Notes: generated by a model from the letters alone, not told the origin. Numbered from the stretch's first letter, positions 1 to 8,282 are shown. The stretch is 32,683 nt of DNA from a bacterium (GCA_035527515.1 DATLAJ010000034.1:1-32683); one strand, 5' to 3'. Made by a program: numbers and translations.

Positions 1-1
1 G

Positions 2-1003
2 ATGAGGCTTTTCTCCGTTATTCTGTCAACGTTCACGATTATCATCGCCGCCCTGGTCGGTAAACTGCTCTTTGGAGCGCAGTCGTTTACCTGGCTACTC
101 GTGCCAGCCATATTTCTCTTCTCGCCGGTCTTCACGTTTGACCAGGCGTGCATCAACAACGACCACTTGCTAATCCCGATGTACGCCCTACTGCTCTACC
201 TGATGCTCAAGTGGTCGGAGACACCACTAACGAACAAGAGACTGATCGGGCTCGGCCTTATCGTCGGGCTAGGCATCCTCGCCAAACTCCTCTTCTTGAC
301 AGCGGTCCCGCTCGTCTTCTTGTTCGTCTGGTTGAAGGAAAGAGGACATGGTCTTCAAAGCCTCAAGAGCGCCTCACGCAAGCTCGCCCTGTTTACTATG
401 CTTCTCGCCGCCATCTCTGGTTGGTGGTTCGTCCGAAACTGCGTTATCTATGGCTTGCCGATCGTAACCGCCACAACGATCAGGCCGGATGCAAAACTCC
501 CCGTCGTCATCGGCCTCGTTGACATTCTTGGCTCAGAGAGTTTCTGGGTATGGCTCACTACGAGCTGGTTCTTCAGAATAGCGAGCCACACGAGCTTCAC
601 GCCGTCAGAGACGAGCCGAAATCTGACATATTTCCTGTTCGGCCTCGCAGGTCTGGGGTCCCTTCGAGCCATCCTCCTTAAACTGTTTAAGAAGAGGCGA
701 CTCCTCAAACCACACACCGCCAAAAGGCTAAGATGGCTTGCCTACGCCGTCCTAGTCCATACCTCGATCATTTTCGTCCAAGTGGCCAATGGAACAATGA
801 TCGTTGGCAAGTTCAGGGCGTTCAACGGGAGATACCTGCTTCCGGTCGGCATCGGCATGGGAGCGTTCTTTGCGTTTTCCATCCAGAATCTCCTCCCGCA
901 AAAGCTCCAGCGTTTTGGCGTGTTGGTCGCCGTCGTGATCCTAATCGCCATCGAGGTCCTGACGGTCCATCTGGAGATGATGAAGGTCTGCTACCCGTTC
1001 TGA
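2..1003 (+). CDS. PMT/ArnT-like membrane glycosyltransferase, 3' part
   Basis: The frame is open at the window edge, so the ATG at base 2 is probably internal and the N-terminal part, with the usual catalytic acidic loop, lies outside. The visible 333 residues hold about eight hydrophobic segments. The motif INNDHLL near residue 51 matches the conserved NND region of the dolichyl-phosphate-mannose mannosyltransferase-like (PMT_2) integral membrane glycosyltransferases. FNGRYLLPVGIGMGAFFAF near residue 273 matches the RYLLP stretch near the end of that family. Such enzymes move a sugar from a lipid-linked donor onto a lipid or protein at the outer face of the inner membrane; the substrate here is unknown. 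The gene converges on the next one, leaving 74 bases between them. The family call is fairly firm, the exact function is not. Confidence 0.72.
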   Translation: MRLFSVILSTFTIIIAALVGKLLFGAQSFTWLLVPAIFLFSPVFTFDQACINNDHLLIPMYALLLYLMLKWSETPLTNKRLIGLGLIVGLGILAKLLFLTAVPLVFLFVWLKERGHGLQSLKSASRKLALFTMLLAAISGWWFVRNCVIYGLPIVTATTIRPDAKLPVVIGLVDILGSESFWVWLTTSWFFRIASHTSFTPSETSRNLTYFLFGLAGLGSLRAILLKLFKKRRLLKPHTAKRLRWLAYAVLVHTSIIFVQVANGTMIVGKFRAFNGRYLLPVGIGMGAFFAFSIQNLLPQKLQRFGVLVAVVILIAIEVLTVHLEMMKVCYPF

Positions 1004-1077
1004 GCGAAGTCCGGCACAAAACGAGGCCATTTCATACTGCCCAAAGCCGCCCTTCGCTTAGACTGTTCTCGGCATAG

Positions 1078-3561
1078 CTAGTGTCTGCATCCGCCAACCT
1101 CTTCCCCGCTGCATATTGGATAATGGTACCCTATGTCCACAGTGGCTGTGTCCGGGGTGGCGTCCGCCTGCGTCGTCCGGTCCGAAAGGCCTGCATCTTC
1201 GGCTGTGCCATAACCAGCGTCGATACACGGGCTTCCTCGACCCAGGTACCAATCGCCCAGCGGGCCGGTAACAAACCTCGGGTCTTCCCCCACAATGTTC
1301 CAGCGGTCCTCAAACCAAACCCCTATCAAGCAGTATGAACATGACCCAACATCGTCCAGGTCCGGTGCCCAGTACGGCGCATCGTTACCCCAGACGATGC
1401 AGTTCACGATGCTCGCAGGGCAATTCCCGATCCCGCCGCCGGAATAAGACTCGGCGATGTTACCACTCACCGTGCAGCTGCTTATTCTACCTCCGCAGTC
1501 GTACATTCCGCCGCCCTGGAACCCAGCTGTGTTATGCAAGATCAGGCAGTTCGATATCAAGCCATAGCAGGAGCACAAACCTGCCCCTTCGTAAGCTGAA
1601 TTGCCCATGATCACACAGTTCACGATCGCACCATGGCACTCATATATCGCTCCCCCCCACGCCGTCGCCGTGTTATCGAGGAATCTGCAGTTGGTGACAC
1701 TGGCCAGGGTGTCCGCGCCATGAACTCCTCCACCATCAAAGGACTTCCCGTTCACAATGGTAAACCCGGACAAGACACAGCTGCCATCCTCCAGCCCTGA
1801 GAATCGAACAACAGAACCGTTACCTCCGCCATCGATCACCGTGGATTCAACGATCGCCGGATCGTCCGGATCTAACGACTGCACGGTTATGTCGCATCCG
1901 CGAAGCTGAATGTTCTCGTAATATGTGCCCGGATGCACAACAACCGTCTCTCCTTCGAGAGCAGCATCTATGGCCTCTTGAATCGACAGAAAGTCAGCTG
2001 AGCCGTCTTGACTGACCTCCAGAGCCCTCTCGCGATGCCGCCGGTATCTGAATTCCGACTTGCCAGGGCTGATGGCTGACCCAACGGGCACACTTGGGAC
2101 AAACAAGTAATATATAGGGTACGTGCCGTTCGGTTCCATGCCGGAGAATACATAGGAAAAGGCCTCGAACGGTTCCTGATGGAATCCCGAGGGGAGGCTC
2201 AATTCTTGGAACCAAGGCTGAGGCTCACTCCCCAGAGTAGGGAGGTACAGCAGCGGCCCGTAGGGCGCTTTAATCGCCGCATAAAGGTCAACCCAGACTC
2301 TTGGACCGAAGTTGCCGCCTTCAAGATTCAGGATCAGCATCTCCTTGGCGAAGTATACCTCTCTTGTGGCTTGGACCTTCACGTAGAAACCGTTTGGATA
2401 CTCGTATGCACCCATATCTACGGTGCCGTTGATTATGCGCGGGTGTCCGTCGAAGTCAGTTTGACCTACCACTGACCAGTTGCTCCCGGCATCAATGCAT
2501 GGCGAGCCCGGTGAAAGACGAAAGTCTCCGTCCTCTGGTGCAGCTAGGACCGGGTCGTCAGATATATTACCCTCCCCACCCCCCGTCCAGCCCAAAATGC
2601 ACGAGAATGACGGCGTGGAACAGCCATCTAGGTCACCTCCTACTTCTACCCCTGTATTGTTGCGCCAGATGATGCAGTTTGAGATTGGGCCCTTGCACTC
2701 ACAAGCGCTCGCTCCATCACCATCTGCCGAGTTATTCCACATGGTGCAGCTGGTGATCGCGGCGCCGCAAGAAAGTAGCCCTCCTCCACCGGCCCCTCTT
2801 GCGTGATTGTTACTTATCACGCAACCATGAATCTGGCCATCACAGCAAGATGCACCTCCCCCACCCAGAGGGGTGCCTACATTACCGATTATCGTACATA
2901 GGCTGATGGTCCCACTGCAATCAGCCAGCCCTCCGCCACAACCCGCGAAGTTATCAATGATCTCACAAGAGGTTATGGCTGCACGACAGTCGTAAATGCC
3001 GCCTCCGCGGCCTCCGCAGGACAGGTCAGCCGAATTGCCTGCAATCACGCAGTTAGCAATTCTTCCATCGCAATGCGCTATGCCGCCTCCATCATTTGCA
3101 GCGTTGTTGACGATTCCGCAATTGGTCACGGTCGCTTTTGTTCGGGGGAAAGCTCGAAAGTTAAAGACCGACTTCGTGCCGCATATCCCTCCCCCGGAGT
3201 GACCCCTCCCGTTGGTGATCGTGAACCCAGATAGAACGCAGCTTTCGTCTTCATTACCATTGAATGTCACGACGGAATCGTTCCAACCACCATCAATCAC
3301 GGTCCCTTCTACAATGCTCGGATCATCCGGATCCAAGGACCGCAAGCTAACCTTGGGCCCCCAGAAGTCTACGTTCTCATAGTAGGTCCCCGGATGGACG
3401 ATTATCGTATCGCCGTCCGTCGCTGCAACGTTAACCGCCACCTTTATCGACAGAAAATCCCCTGTGCCGTCCTGGTTCACGTGATATTCCGCGCCATCGG
3501 ATGGCGTAATCGATAGCCACAACATCGATATTCCCACCAAAACAAGCCATAACACTCTCAC
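1078..3561 (-). CDS. secreted double right-handed beta-helix protein
   Basis: An exported protein of about 827 residues. I chose the GTG at 3561 because GGGAG lies 9 bases upstream and the product then begins with a compact signal peptide (VRVLWLVLVGISMLWLSI). The ATG at 3600 has no visible Shine-Dalgarno site. Two pectin-lyase-like beta-helix domains (about residues 25-390 and 513-815) are built from turns of the form NC-x-I-x2-N-x-A-x2-GGG-I, as in polymorphic outer-membrane-type repeats. Each opens with a DGTGDFLSI or DGSADFLSI-like strand followed by VHPGTYYEN, and each closes with SPCIDAG. The halves are clearly an internal duplication. Between them (about 392-508) sits a module resembling the one that ends the propeller proteins at 8283 and 10604. 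Many paired cysteines suggest disulfides. The fold is confident; the ligand or function is unknown. Confidence 0.85.
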   Translation of the reverse strand: MRVLWLVLVGISMLWLSITPSDGAEYHVNQDGTGDFLSIKVAVNVAATDGDTIIVHPGTYYENVDFWGPKVSLRSLDPDDPSIVEGTVIDGGWNDSVVTFNGNEDESCVLSGFTITNGRGHSGGGICGTKSVFNFRAFPRTKATVTNCGIVNNAANDGGGIAHCDGRIANCVIAGNSADLSCGGRGGGIYDCRAAITSCEIIDNFAGCGGGLADCSGTISLCTIIGNVGTPLGGGGASCCDGQIHGCVISNNHARGAGGGGLLSCGAAITSCTMWNNSADGDGASACECKGPISNCIIWRNNTGVEVGGDLDGCSTPSFSCILGWTGGGEGNISDDPVLAAPEDGDFRLSPGSPCIDAGSNWSVVGQTDFDGHPRIINGTVDMGAYEYPNGFYVKVQATREVYFAKEMLILNLEGGNFGPRVWVDLYAAIKAPYGPLLYLPTLGSEPQPWFQELSLPSGFHQEPFEAFSYVFSGMEPNGTYPIYYLFVPSVPVGSAISPGKSEFRYRRHRERALEVSQDGSADFLSIQEAIDAALEGETVVVHPGTYYENIQLRGCDITVQSLDPDDPAIVESTVIDGGGNGSVVRFSGLEDGSCVLSGFTIVNGKSFDGGGVHGADTLASVTNCRFLDNTATAWGGAIYECHGAIVNCVIMGNSAYEGAGLCSCYGLISNCLILHNTAGFQGGGMYDCGGRISSCTVSGNIAESYSGGGIGNCPASIVNCIVWGNDAPYWAPDLDDVGSCSYCLIGVWFEDRWNIVGEDPRFVTGPLGDWYLGRGSPCIDAGYGTAEDAGLSDRTTQADATPDTATVDIGYHYPICSGEEVGGCRH

Positions 3562-3616
3562 GGTCTTCGTCTCCCTTCGGTGTTGCCCCACTGAGATCAT
3601 AGTTTAGCCCGACCCA

Positions 3617-3880
3617 CTAAAAGCCATTACAGTAACCTGGGTCCACATCGTACTTCTCACCGACCTCCAGCCTAGCGCACGTGCCTCCGGCCGGCCCCTC
3701 GATCCACTGAGTCGCCATCCGCCATGCTGTCAACATCTGCTCACCCATAATCTAGAGCGCTATTCGGTAGTCAATCATGCTATCGCTGTTTCGGCACAGG
3801 TATTCCAGCAGCTGATAGTATCCCACATCCGGCATCAAGTTCCACTCGGAATCTGCCGCAAGGAATCCTTCTCCCGTTGA
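3617..3880 (-). pseudogene. broken gene remnant with in-frame stop
   Basis: One minus-strand frame of 88 codons reads like protein (LMPDVGYYQLLEYL, then TAWRMATQWIEGPAGG and VDPGYCNGF) but is cut by a TAG at 3752-3754. It is bounded upstream by another TAG at 3881-3883. No start with a ribosome site is seen. The second part could be read from an ATG at 3748 as a 42-residue ORF. The simplest reading is the decayed C-terminal end of a longer gene. I do not recognise the family. Coding character is judged by eye from residue composition. Confidence 0.4.
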
Positions 3881-4047
3881 CTAATGAACCCTCGCTCGTC
3901 GTTTCTCTGCGAATCGCCAGTTGAGCGCTGTGCGTCAAGACAACAAGGGAATGTGGATGGGTTTGGGCGTCTTGGGGCACCACAACAAGTGGAGAACGTA
4001 GCGAATATCATCGCGCGATATGGCGTTGAGCAAATGAATAGCGCTTG

Positions 4048-4054
4048 AAAGGAG
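4048..4054 (+). promoter_or_regulatory. ribosome binding site of the 4060 gene
   Basis: AAAGGAG lies 5 bases before the ATG at 4060. It favours that ATG over the in-frame TTG at 4045, which would overlap the site itself. Between 3884 and this site I see no convincing gene; a short palindrome ATCGCGCGAT lies near 4010. Confidence 0.7.
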
Positions 4055-4059
4055 TAAAC

Positions 4060-5091
4060 ATGCCAGTTTTCTTCAGCGACAAGGGGAGTCTCTCCGAACC
4101 TGAGAAGGTCCACTTTGCAGACCAGAACTACGAGCAGGTCGCGGTCGGCAAGCCGCTCTGCGTGGAGATAATTCACGTGGGTTTTGGCGACACGAGGGAC
4201 ATATTTGGGAAGGCGGAGGTTTTGGTGTCCAGCTGGGCGAGGCTTGGTGGAGCGGGCAAACCTGGGCCGAGCCTGATTAACGTTATGCGGACTGGGGTTG
4301 ACGCTTTCGACCACCTGTCGAGTTTCGGGGCCGCCGAGTATGCCAACCCACTGGTGTTCTACACGCCCAGTTACAGTGGCGAAAGGCTGCATCTCTCGAT
4401 CGAGATGCTCGAAATCGATAAGCTCCGAGCAGATGGCGTCCAGCGCCTCGGCGAGGCGCTGAGCGAGCTTTCACAGCTGACGGTTTTTGCGTCGCAGCTT
4501 GCTTTTATGTCGCTTGCGCCGGATGCCTTAAACTTAGGGCGCAAGCTCTACAACCTGCTGAACAGGAACGATCAGGTGCTCTTGGAGCGTCTGGACCTTG
4601 CGTTCAACGAGCCAGACCTGAAGGTCTTGACGTCCGGACGGTTCGTTCTGGTGCACAAGGAGCAGAGCACGTCCGCAATCCTGAAGAACTTCAAGCTTTC
4701 CGCTGGGAGCGAGCTTGTGACGGAGGACGGCAGGCCGGCGGAAGAGGCAGGGATGAAAAGCCCATACATCGTCATACGAATTGACGCGAAGGACAGGCCG
4801 GAATACAGGGATTTTGAGATCGATAGCGCCACCCAGGATGAGCTGCGGAAGTTCCTAAACGAGAGCGTAACGGAGGATTTCGCGGAGTTTCTGCGGTCTG
4901 GAGTTCGCGACACGGCGAACCTCAACGCGGTTCTGAAGCTGCTGCGATTGAAGAGACAGCTGGACGCTACGCGGGACGACAGCAGGATGCGGGCGATTGT
5001 GCAGGAGGCTCAGAATGAGATGAGGAAGCTTCCGGATGAGATCAATAATCTGCTACTTACCGCTCTCTCGGCCTCTGAAAACGTGAGCTAA
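4060..5091 (+). CDS. unrecognised cytosolic protein, beta-rich N-terminus plus helical C-terminus
   Basis: A 343-residue protein without signal peptide or membrane segment, started at the ATG with an AAAGGAG site. Residues about 1-130 look like a beta-sandwich: alternating strands such as PLCVEIIHVGFGD, KAEVLVSSWARLG and RLHLSIEMLEID. Residues about 130-190 are helical and hydrophobic (TVFASQLAFMSLAPDALNLG, then LYNLLNRNDQVLLERLDLAF). A second beta portion follows (SGRFVLVHKE, SPYIVIRID). The end is charged and helical, possibly a short coiled coil. The N-terminal layout recalls prokaryotic C2-like domains, but this is a guess from pattern. It is the only plus-strand gene between 1004 and 21418 and has no operon partner. 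Function unknown; the reading frame itself is convincing. Confidence 0.75.
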   Translation: MPVFFSDKGSLSEPEKVHFADQNYEQVAVGKPLCVEIIHVGFGDTRDIFGKAEVLVSSWARLGGAGKPGPSLINVMRTGVDAFDHLSSFGAAEYANPLVFYTPSYSGERLHLSIEMLEIDKLRADGVQRLGEALSELSQLTVFASQLAFMSLAPDALNLGRKLYNLLNRNDQVLLERLDLAFNEPDLKVLTSGRFVLVHKEQSTSAILKNFKLSAGSELVTEDGRPAEEAGMKSPYIVIRIDAKDRPEYRDFEIDSATQDELRKFLNESVTEDFAEFLRSGVRDTANLNAVLKLLRLKRQLDATRDDSRMRAIVQEAQNEMRKLPDEINNLLLTALSASENVS

Positions 5092-5192
5092 GGGAACAGG
5101 GCCGGCGACGCTGAGGCTTTGGCTGGCAGAGCGCACTGAGATTGCCATCTGCCGCTATGCGCAGCGTTGCTGGCCCGGACCTGACCTCGCCA

Positions 5193-5399
5193 CTAAACGA
5201 GAACCTCCACCTCACGCATCGATACTGTAAGTGGCATTCCCCGCTCAGCCCGGACTTCAAGGCACTGCCTTATCGCGTCTTTGATGTTGTGAAGCGCCTC
5301 TTGCTCCGTCTTGCCCTGACTGACGCATCCGGGAATTGAAGGGCATTCGACGACAATCATGCCGTCCTCGTCGCGCTCAAATGTTACAATGAATCTCAA
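5193..5399 (-). CDS. HicB-family antitoxin-like protein
   Basis: A 68-residue protein with the HicB fold signature: MRFIVTFERDEDGMIVVECP, then PGCVSQGKTEQEALHNIKDAI. HicB proteins normally neutralise the HicA mRNA interferase and repress their own operon. The start is a TTG two bases after the stop of the upstream SPFH gene, with AAGGAG inside that gene's last codons, so translation is probably coupled to it. No HicA frame (small, lysine-rich, with a GSHI-like motif) follows: the 100 bases to the next gene hold only short frames. There is no C-terminal DNA-binding helix, as in the short HicB-like subfamily. It may be a solitary or relic antitoxin. Confidence 0.8.
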   Translation of the reverse strand: MRFIVTFERDEDGMIVVECPSIPGCVSQGKTEQEALHNIKDAIRQCLEVRAERGMPLTVSMREVEVLV

Positions 5400-5401
5400 C
5401 G

Positions 5402-6403
5402 CTATGTCTCCTTCCTGTTGCCTACACCCTCCAGCATCTCTTTGATGCCACCGATTGAGCTGAGGACGCCGGTCGCCTCAAACGGCAGATAAACAACCTT
5501 GTTGTCTTTGCCGGAGACCATCTCCTTCAGCGTGTCGAGGTAGCGGACAGCGATGAGGTAGTTTGCGGGGTCACCCTTGCTCTCGGCAATTGCCTTCGTG
5601 ACCATGTTGATCGCCTCCGCCTCTGCGCTTGCGACCTTCACGCGGGCCTCAGCCTGCCCCTCTGCCATCAATACCTTTGCCCGCTTCTCGCCTTCAGCCC
5701 GGTTGATCTTGGACTCTTTGACGCCCTCCGCCTCCAGAATCCTTGACCGCTTGTCGCCCTCCGCTATCAAGATTGTGGCTCGCCGGTCTCGCTCGGCACG
5801 CATCTGCTTCTCCATCGCATCCCTGATGTCCTGGGGCGGATTGATGTCCTGAAGCTCCACGCGATTGACCTTGACGCCCCACTTGTCCGTCGCCTCGTCA
5901 AGTATCTGACGCAGCTTGTTGTTGATCGTGTCGCGGGACGTGAGGGTCTCGTCCAGGTCAAGCTCGCCGATCACGTTCCTCAACGTCGTCTGCGTCAGCT
6001 TCTCGATCGCATCCGGCAGGTTTGCGATCTCATAGACAGCCTTTACGGGGTCCGTGATCTGGAAATAGAGCAGCGCATTGATCTCGGTAACCACGTTGTC
6101 CTTGGTGATGACGTTCTGACGAGGAAAATCATAGACCGTCTCACGCAGGTCGATGCGTTTCACAAGCCGCATGATAACTATCTTGTGGCCCCGCCCGTCC
6201 TCGCGAGTGAACCGCCACTCGATCTGCCTCGGCTTGTCGACGATCGGCCAGATCACGTTGATGCCAGATTGGAGCATCCTGTCGAACTTGCCCAGCCGCT
6301 CGATTACGAGCGTTTCAGCCTGCTGGACAATTACCAGCCCCCGTGCTGCGAAAATGATGATGAAAAGGGCTACTACTGCAACGATAACTATTCCGGCGCC
6401 CAC
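5402..6403 (-). CDS. qmcA: SPFH/band 7 (stomatin-like, QmcA type) membrane protein
   Basis: A 333-residue member of the SPFH/stomatin/prohibitin superfamily. An N-terminal membrane anchor (about residues 3-22) is followed by the band 7 domain with VIERLGKFDRMLQSGINVIWP and the segment VITKDNVVTEINALLYFQI. Next comes a long alanine/glutamate-rich coiled coil (about 190-270, with repeats like AEGDKRSRILEAEGVKESK) and a conserved tail, YLPFEATGVLSSIGGIKEM. These proteins form ring-like oligomers that organise membrane microdomains and affect protease and membrane-protein quality control. Translation starts at a GTG three bases after the nfeD stop, with GGAGGAG in the end of nfeD. An NfeD partner directly upstream is the classic pairing. 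The symbol follows E. coli QmcA by family; orthology is inferred. Confidence 0.9.
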   Translation of the reverse strand: MGAGIVIVAVVALFIIIFAARGLVIVQQAETLVIERLGKFDRMLQSGINVIWPIVDKPRQIEWRFTREDGRGHKIVIMRLVKRIDLRETVYDFPRQNVITKDNVVTEINALLYFQITDPVKAVYEIANLPDAIEKLTQTTLRNVIGELDLDETLTSRDTINNKLRQILDEATDKWGVKVNRVELQDINPPQDIRDAMEKQMRAERDRRATILIAEGDKRSRILEAEGVKESKINRAEGEKRAKVLMAEGQAEARVKVASAEAEAINMVTKAIAESKGDPANYLIAVRYLDTLKEMVSGKDNKVVYLPFEATGVLSSIGGIKEMLEGVGNRKET

Positions 6404-6406
6404 GGC

Positions 6407-6865
6407 TCACTCCTCCTGGTTCTTCGCAATGCTTTTGACAAACAGCTTGGTCCCCTCAACTCGAATGACCTCAACCCTCTCTCCCCTCTCGATCACAGAA
6501 TCGTCAGTTGACGTTGCCCTCCAATCATCGCCGCCCAAAGCTGCCCTACCTTTGCCGACAGAGGGGTCTATTCTCTCGGTAACGAGACCAACCTTGCCCG
6601 CAAGCGCATCAACGTTCGTTCTCACCGCAGCATCCTTATCAGAACGATAAATACGCTTGACGAAAAGCGGCCTGACTGTGAAGAACGCAACCAACGAGGC
6701 AACGCAAAAGACGACTACTTCAATGGTAAAACTCACGTCGAATGCGGCGAAAATAGCGGCCACCAGACATGCCACGCCAAAACACGCCACGACGAAGCCG
6801 GGCGTAAATATCTCCATGATAAGGAGCAGCACTCCGACGATAACCCAAATCTGCCAGCTCTCCAC
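6407..6865 (-). CDS. NfeD-family membrane protein
   Basis: A 152-residue NfeD protein of the short type. The GTG at 6865 is chosen because AGGAGG lies 7 bases before it; an ATG eight codons earlier would place that site inside the gene. Three membrane helices occupy about residues 3-64 (IWVIVGVLLLIMEIFTPGF and two more). A soluble beta-barrel (OB-like) domain follows, with ALAGKVGLVTERIDPSVGKG, ending in GERVEVIRVEGTKLFVKS. NfeD proteins act together with the adjacent SPFH protein in membrane-domain organisation. It is first in a three-gene run, nfeD - SPFH - HicB-like. It lacks the N-terminal protease domain of long NfeD forms. Confidence 0.88.
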   Translation of the reverse strand: MESWQIWVIVGVLLLIMEIFTPGFVVACFGVACLVAAIFAAFDVSFTIEVVVFCVASLVAFFTVRPLFVKRIYRSDKDAAVRTNVDALAGKVGLVTERIDPSVGKGRAALGGDDWRATSTDDSVIERGERVEVIRVEGTKLFVKSIAKNQEE

Positions 6866-6994
6866 GTTTCTGCCTCCTGTTAATCCCACTTATGCGCACG
6901 ATAACGCCAATTACACTACATATCTTCGAAGACGCATTCAAGGATGGCGCAGCTGCTGCACTTATCGCTCGCCAGCTAAACTGGCCTTCTCCTC

Positions 6995-7022
6995 AAGAGG
7001 CTGTCCGATAAATCACTTCGCG
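6995..7022. repeat. decayed end of the MITE-like repeat
   Basis: AAGAGGCTGTCCGATAA resembles the left end of the elements at 13088 and 16179 (AAGAGGCTGTCCAATAA in the latter), but the rest of the element and a right end are missing. It lies in the 520-base gap between the MGMT-like gene and nfeD. Likely a solo or degraded end. Confidence 0.4.
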
Positions 7023-7138
7023 TTCTTATCTTCTTATTCCATATAGGGATGATACCGTGAATATCCGAGCACTATAAGATTGATGTGCCGTGAGCGTCTG
7101 GCGGACATCGCGATGCATTCTGGCTTCAGAACGGCATA

Positions 7139-7356
7139 GTAGGGGGGCTGCTTGCTGCACCCTCCTTATGATTTGCCAAACGGAGATAGGGCGGGACAAG
7201 GAGGGTGGGTCGTGAAATGATTGTCAAATCAACCTACCGAGGAATATAGTATAGTCAGACTCACAATGCAGCTAAAACTAACTATCTATTACACAATTAA
7301 CTGATAATATACTACACAAAGCGAATTATGACCCACCCTCCAAGCAGCACCCCTAC
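7139..7356. repeat. multi-palindrome element with A+T-rich core
   Basis: Outer arms GTAGGGGGGCTGCTTG (7139-7154) and CAAGCAGCACCCCTAC (7341-7356) are inverted repeats with one mismatch. Inner arms at 7200-7215 and 7326-7341, built on GGAGGGTGGGTC, pair with two mismatches. A third pairing, CACCCTCCTT with AAGGAGGGTG, sits inside the left part (7158-7208). The centre, about 7240-7327, is strikingly A+T-rich against its surroundings. There is no frame of note in it. This could be a non-autonomous mobile element or a protein-binding or structured site. It occupies most of the 6866-7385 gap. Confidence 0.6.
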
Positions 7357-7385
7357 AATGCCCGGACCAACGTGCAATACAGCAT

Positions 7386-7799
7386 TCAGGTCCCCCATCC
7401 CTCTCTGGGCGTGAGATGCTTCTCGAAATCTGCGACGACTGACTTCTTGCCCTTGGCGATCACCTTGTGGCCTTCCTTCTCCAGGAGCTTCTTCTGCCCC
7501 TCCGCGGCCGCCTCGCCAGCGGCTCTTGCGGCAATTCCCGCAAAAATCCCCGTAGTAATCGGGCAGCCGATAGTCGCTCCGTGCTTCTTGGCCAGAATCT
7601 CACGTATCTCCTTAATCGTGATGAGCTTGCCGGAGGGCACACGTCTCATGATCCCATCGACCTCACGAGGCGCGGGAATGACGACCGTGCCCTCGCCCCA
7701 TCTCCTGCTCATTGTGCCCTCGATCTTCTTGACAACCGGCAGGCCCTTGTCATCCGCCAGCTTCTCCCGCCAAGATTTGCGCATTCTCAGTCCAGCCAT
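7386..7799 (-). CDS. short MGMT-family (alkyltransferase-like) protein
   Basis: A 137-residue protein started at the ATG at 7799, with GGAGG 8 bases upstream. The core MRRVPSGKLITIKEIREILAK (about residues 51-71) matches the start of the winged-helix domain of O6-methylguanine-DNA methyltransferase relatives, in which a P-x-GK-V/L-x-T strand leads into a DNA-binding helix. GCPITTGIF (about 78-85) follows. The catalytic PCHR motif is not visible, so it may bind alkylated DNA or have another role. From memory, relatives with the same opening (KSWREKL) carry an extra segment of roughly 25-30 residues between AARAA and EGQKKLL. Here that part appears missing, so an internal deletion is possible. 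It lies 23 bases beyond the cupin gene. Confidence 0.65.
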   Translation of the reverse strand: MAGLRMRKSWREKLADDKGLPVVKKIEGTMSRRWGEGTVVIPAPREVDGIMRRVPSGKLITIKEIREILAKKHGATIGCPITTGIFAGIAARAAGEAAAEGQKKLLEKEGHKVIAKGKKSVVADFEKHLTPREGWGT

Positions 7800-7822
7800 A
7801 ATACATGCCTCCAATTTGCCGC

Positions 7823-8197
7823 CTAATCATCCCCTATCGGGGTGACCGTAGCCGCTTCCACCATTAGAACCACCGTGCGCTCTGGAGCGCGCGGGCGATG
7901 GATGACGCCCCTTGGAACCACTGTCCCCTGATGCGAGGACAGTTCTATCGTTCGGCCTTCCAAATCAATGAGCAAACACCCTTTAACAACGTAGAAGAAC
8001 TCCTCTTCTTTTTCGTGCCGATGCCAATGGAACTCACCCTTTAGGATTCCGAGACGCACCACAGAGTCGTTGACTCGGCAGAGCGTCTGGTTGAACCATT
8101 CGTGTTCGCAGGCCCGCTCGAGCTCCGCCAGATCAATACGTTCTAGAGGGCCGAATTCGACGTCTGTGTTTATATGGTATTCTGTTTTCTTCCCCAT
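7823..8197 (-). CDS. small cupin-domain protein
   Basis: A 124-residue single-domain cupin. The ATG at 8197 is chosen because GGAG lies just upstream; in-frame TTG codons earlier have no such site. Cupin motif 1 is clear, with His57, His59 and His61 in GEFHWHRH, Glu65/Glu66 and Gly73 in VVKG. Motif 2 is VPRGVIHRP with His100. These histidines and the glutamate normally hold one metal ion. Small proteins of this type range from sugar isomerases to dioxygenase-like or binding proteins, and the sequence does not say which. The MGMT-like gene follows closely on the same strand, so the two may be cotranscribed. Confidence 0.85.
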   Translation of the reverse strand: MGKKTEYHINTDVEFGPLERIDLAELERACEHEWFNQTLCRVNDSVVRLGILKGEFHWHRHEKEEEFFYVVKGCLLIDLEGRTIELSSHQGTVVPRGVIHRPRAPERTVVLMVEAATVTPIGDD

Positions 8198-8282
8198 TGC
8201 GTCTCCAGCAGCAGCCAATCTAGTATCATCAAACGAAATCAGTAGGTCAGAATATCAAACATGAGCGCTAGCGTCTAAACTC

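Noticed and set aside
1081-2806. Plus-strand frames opposite the 1078 beta-helix gene
   Set aside because: They lie antisense to a gene with clear domain repeats and signal peptide and have no coding features of their own.
3835-4392. Open minus-strand frame across the start of the 4060 gene
   Set aside because: It overlaps a better-supported plus-strand gene, and its composition (scattered Cys, Arg, Pro) is that of an antisense shadow.
5057-5260. Possible HicA toxin downstream of the HicB-like gene
   Set aside because: The frame overlaps HicB in another phase, has no double-stranded-RNA-binding fold pattern and no conserved histidine motif.
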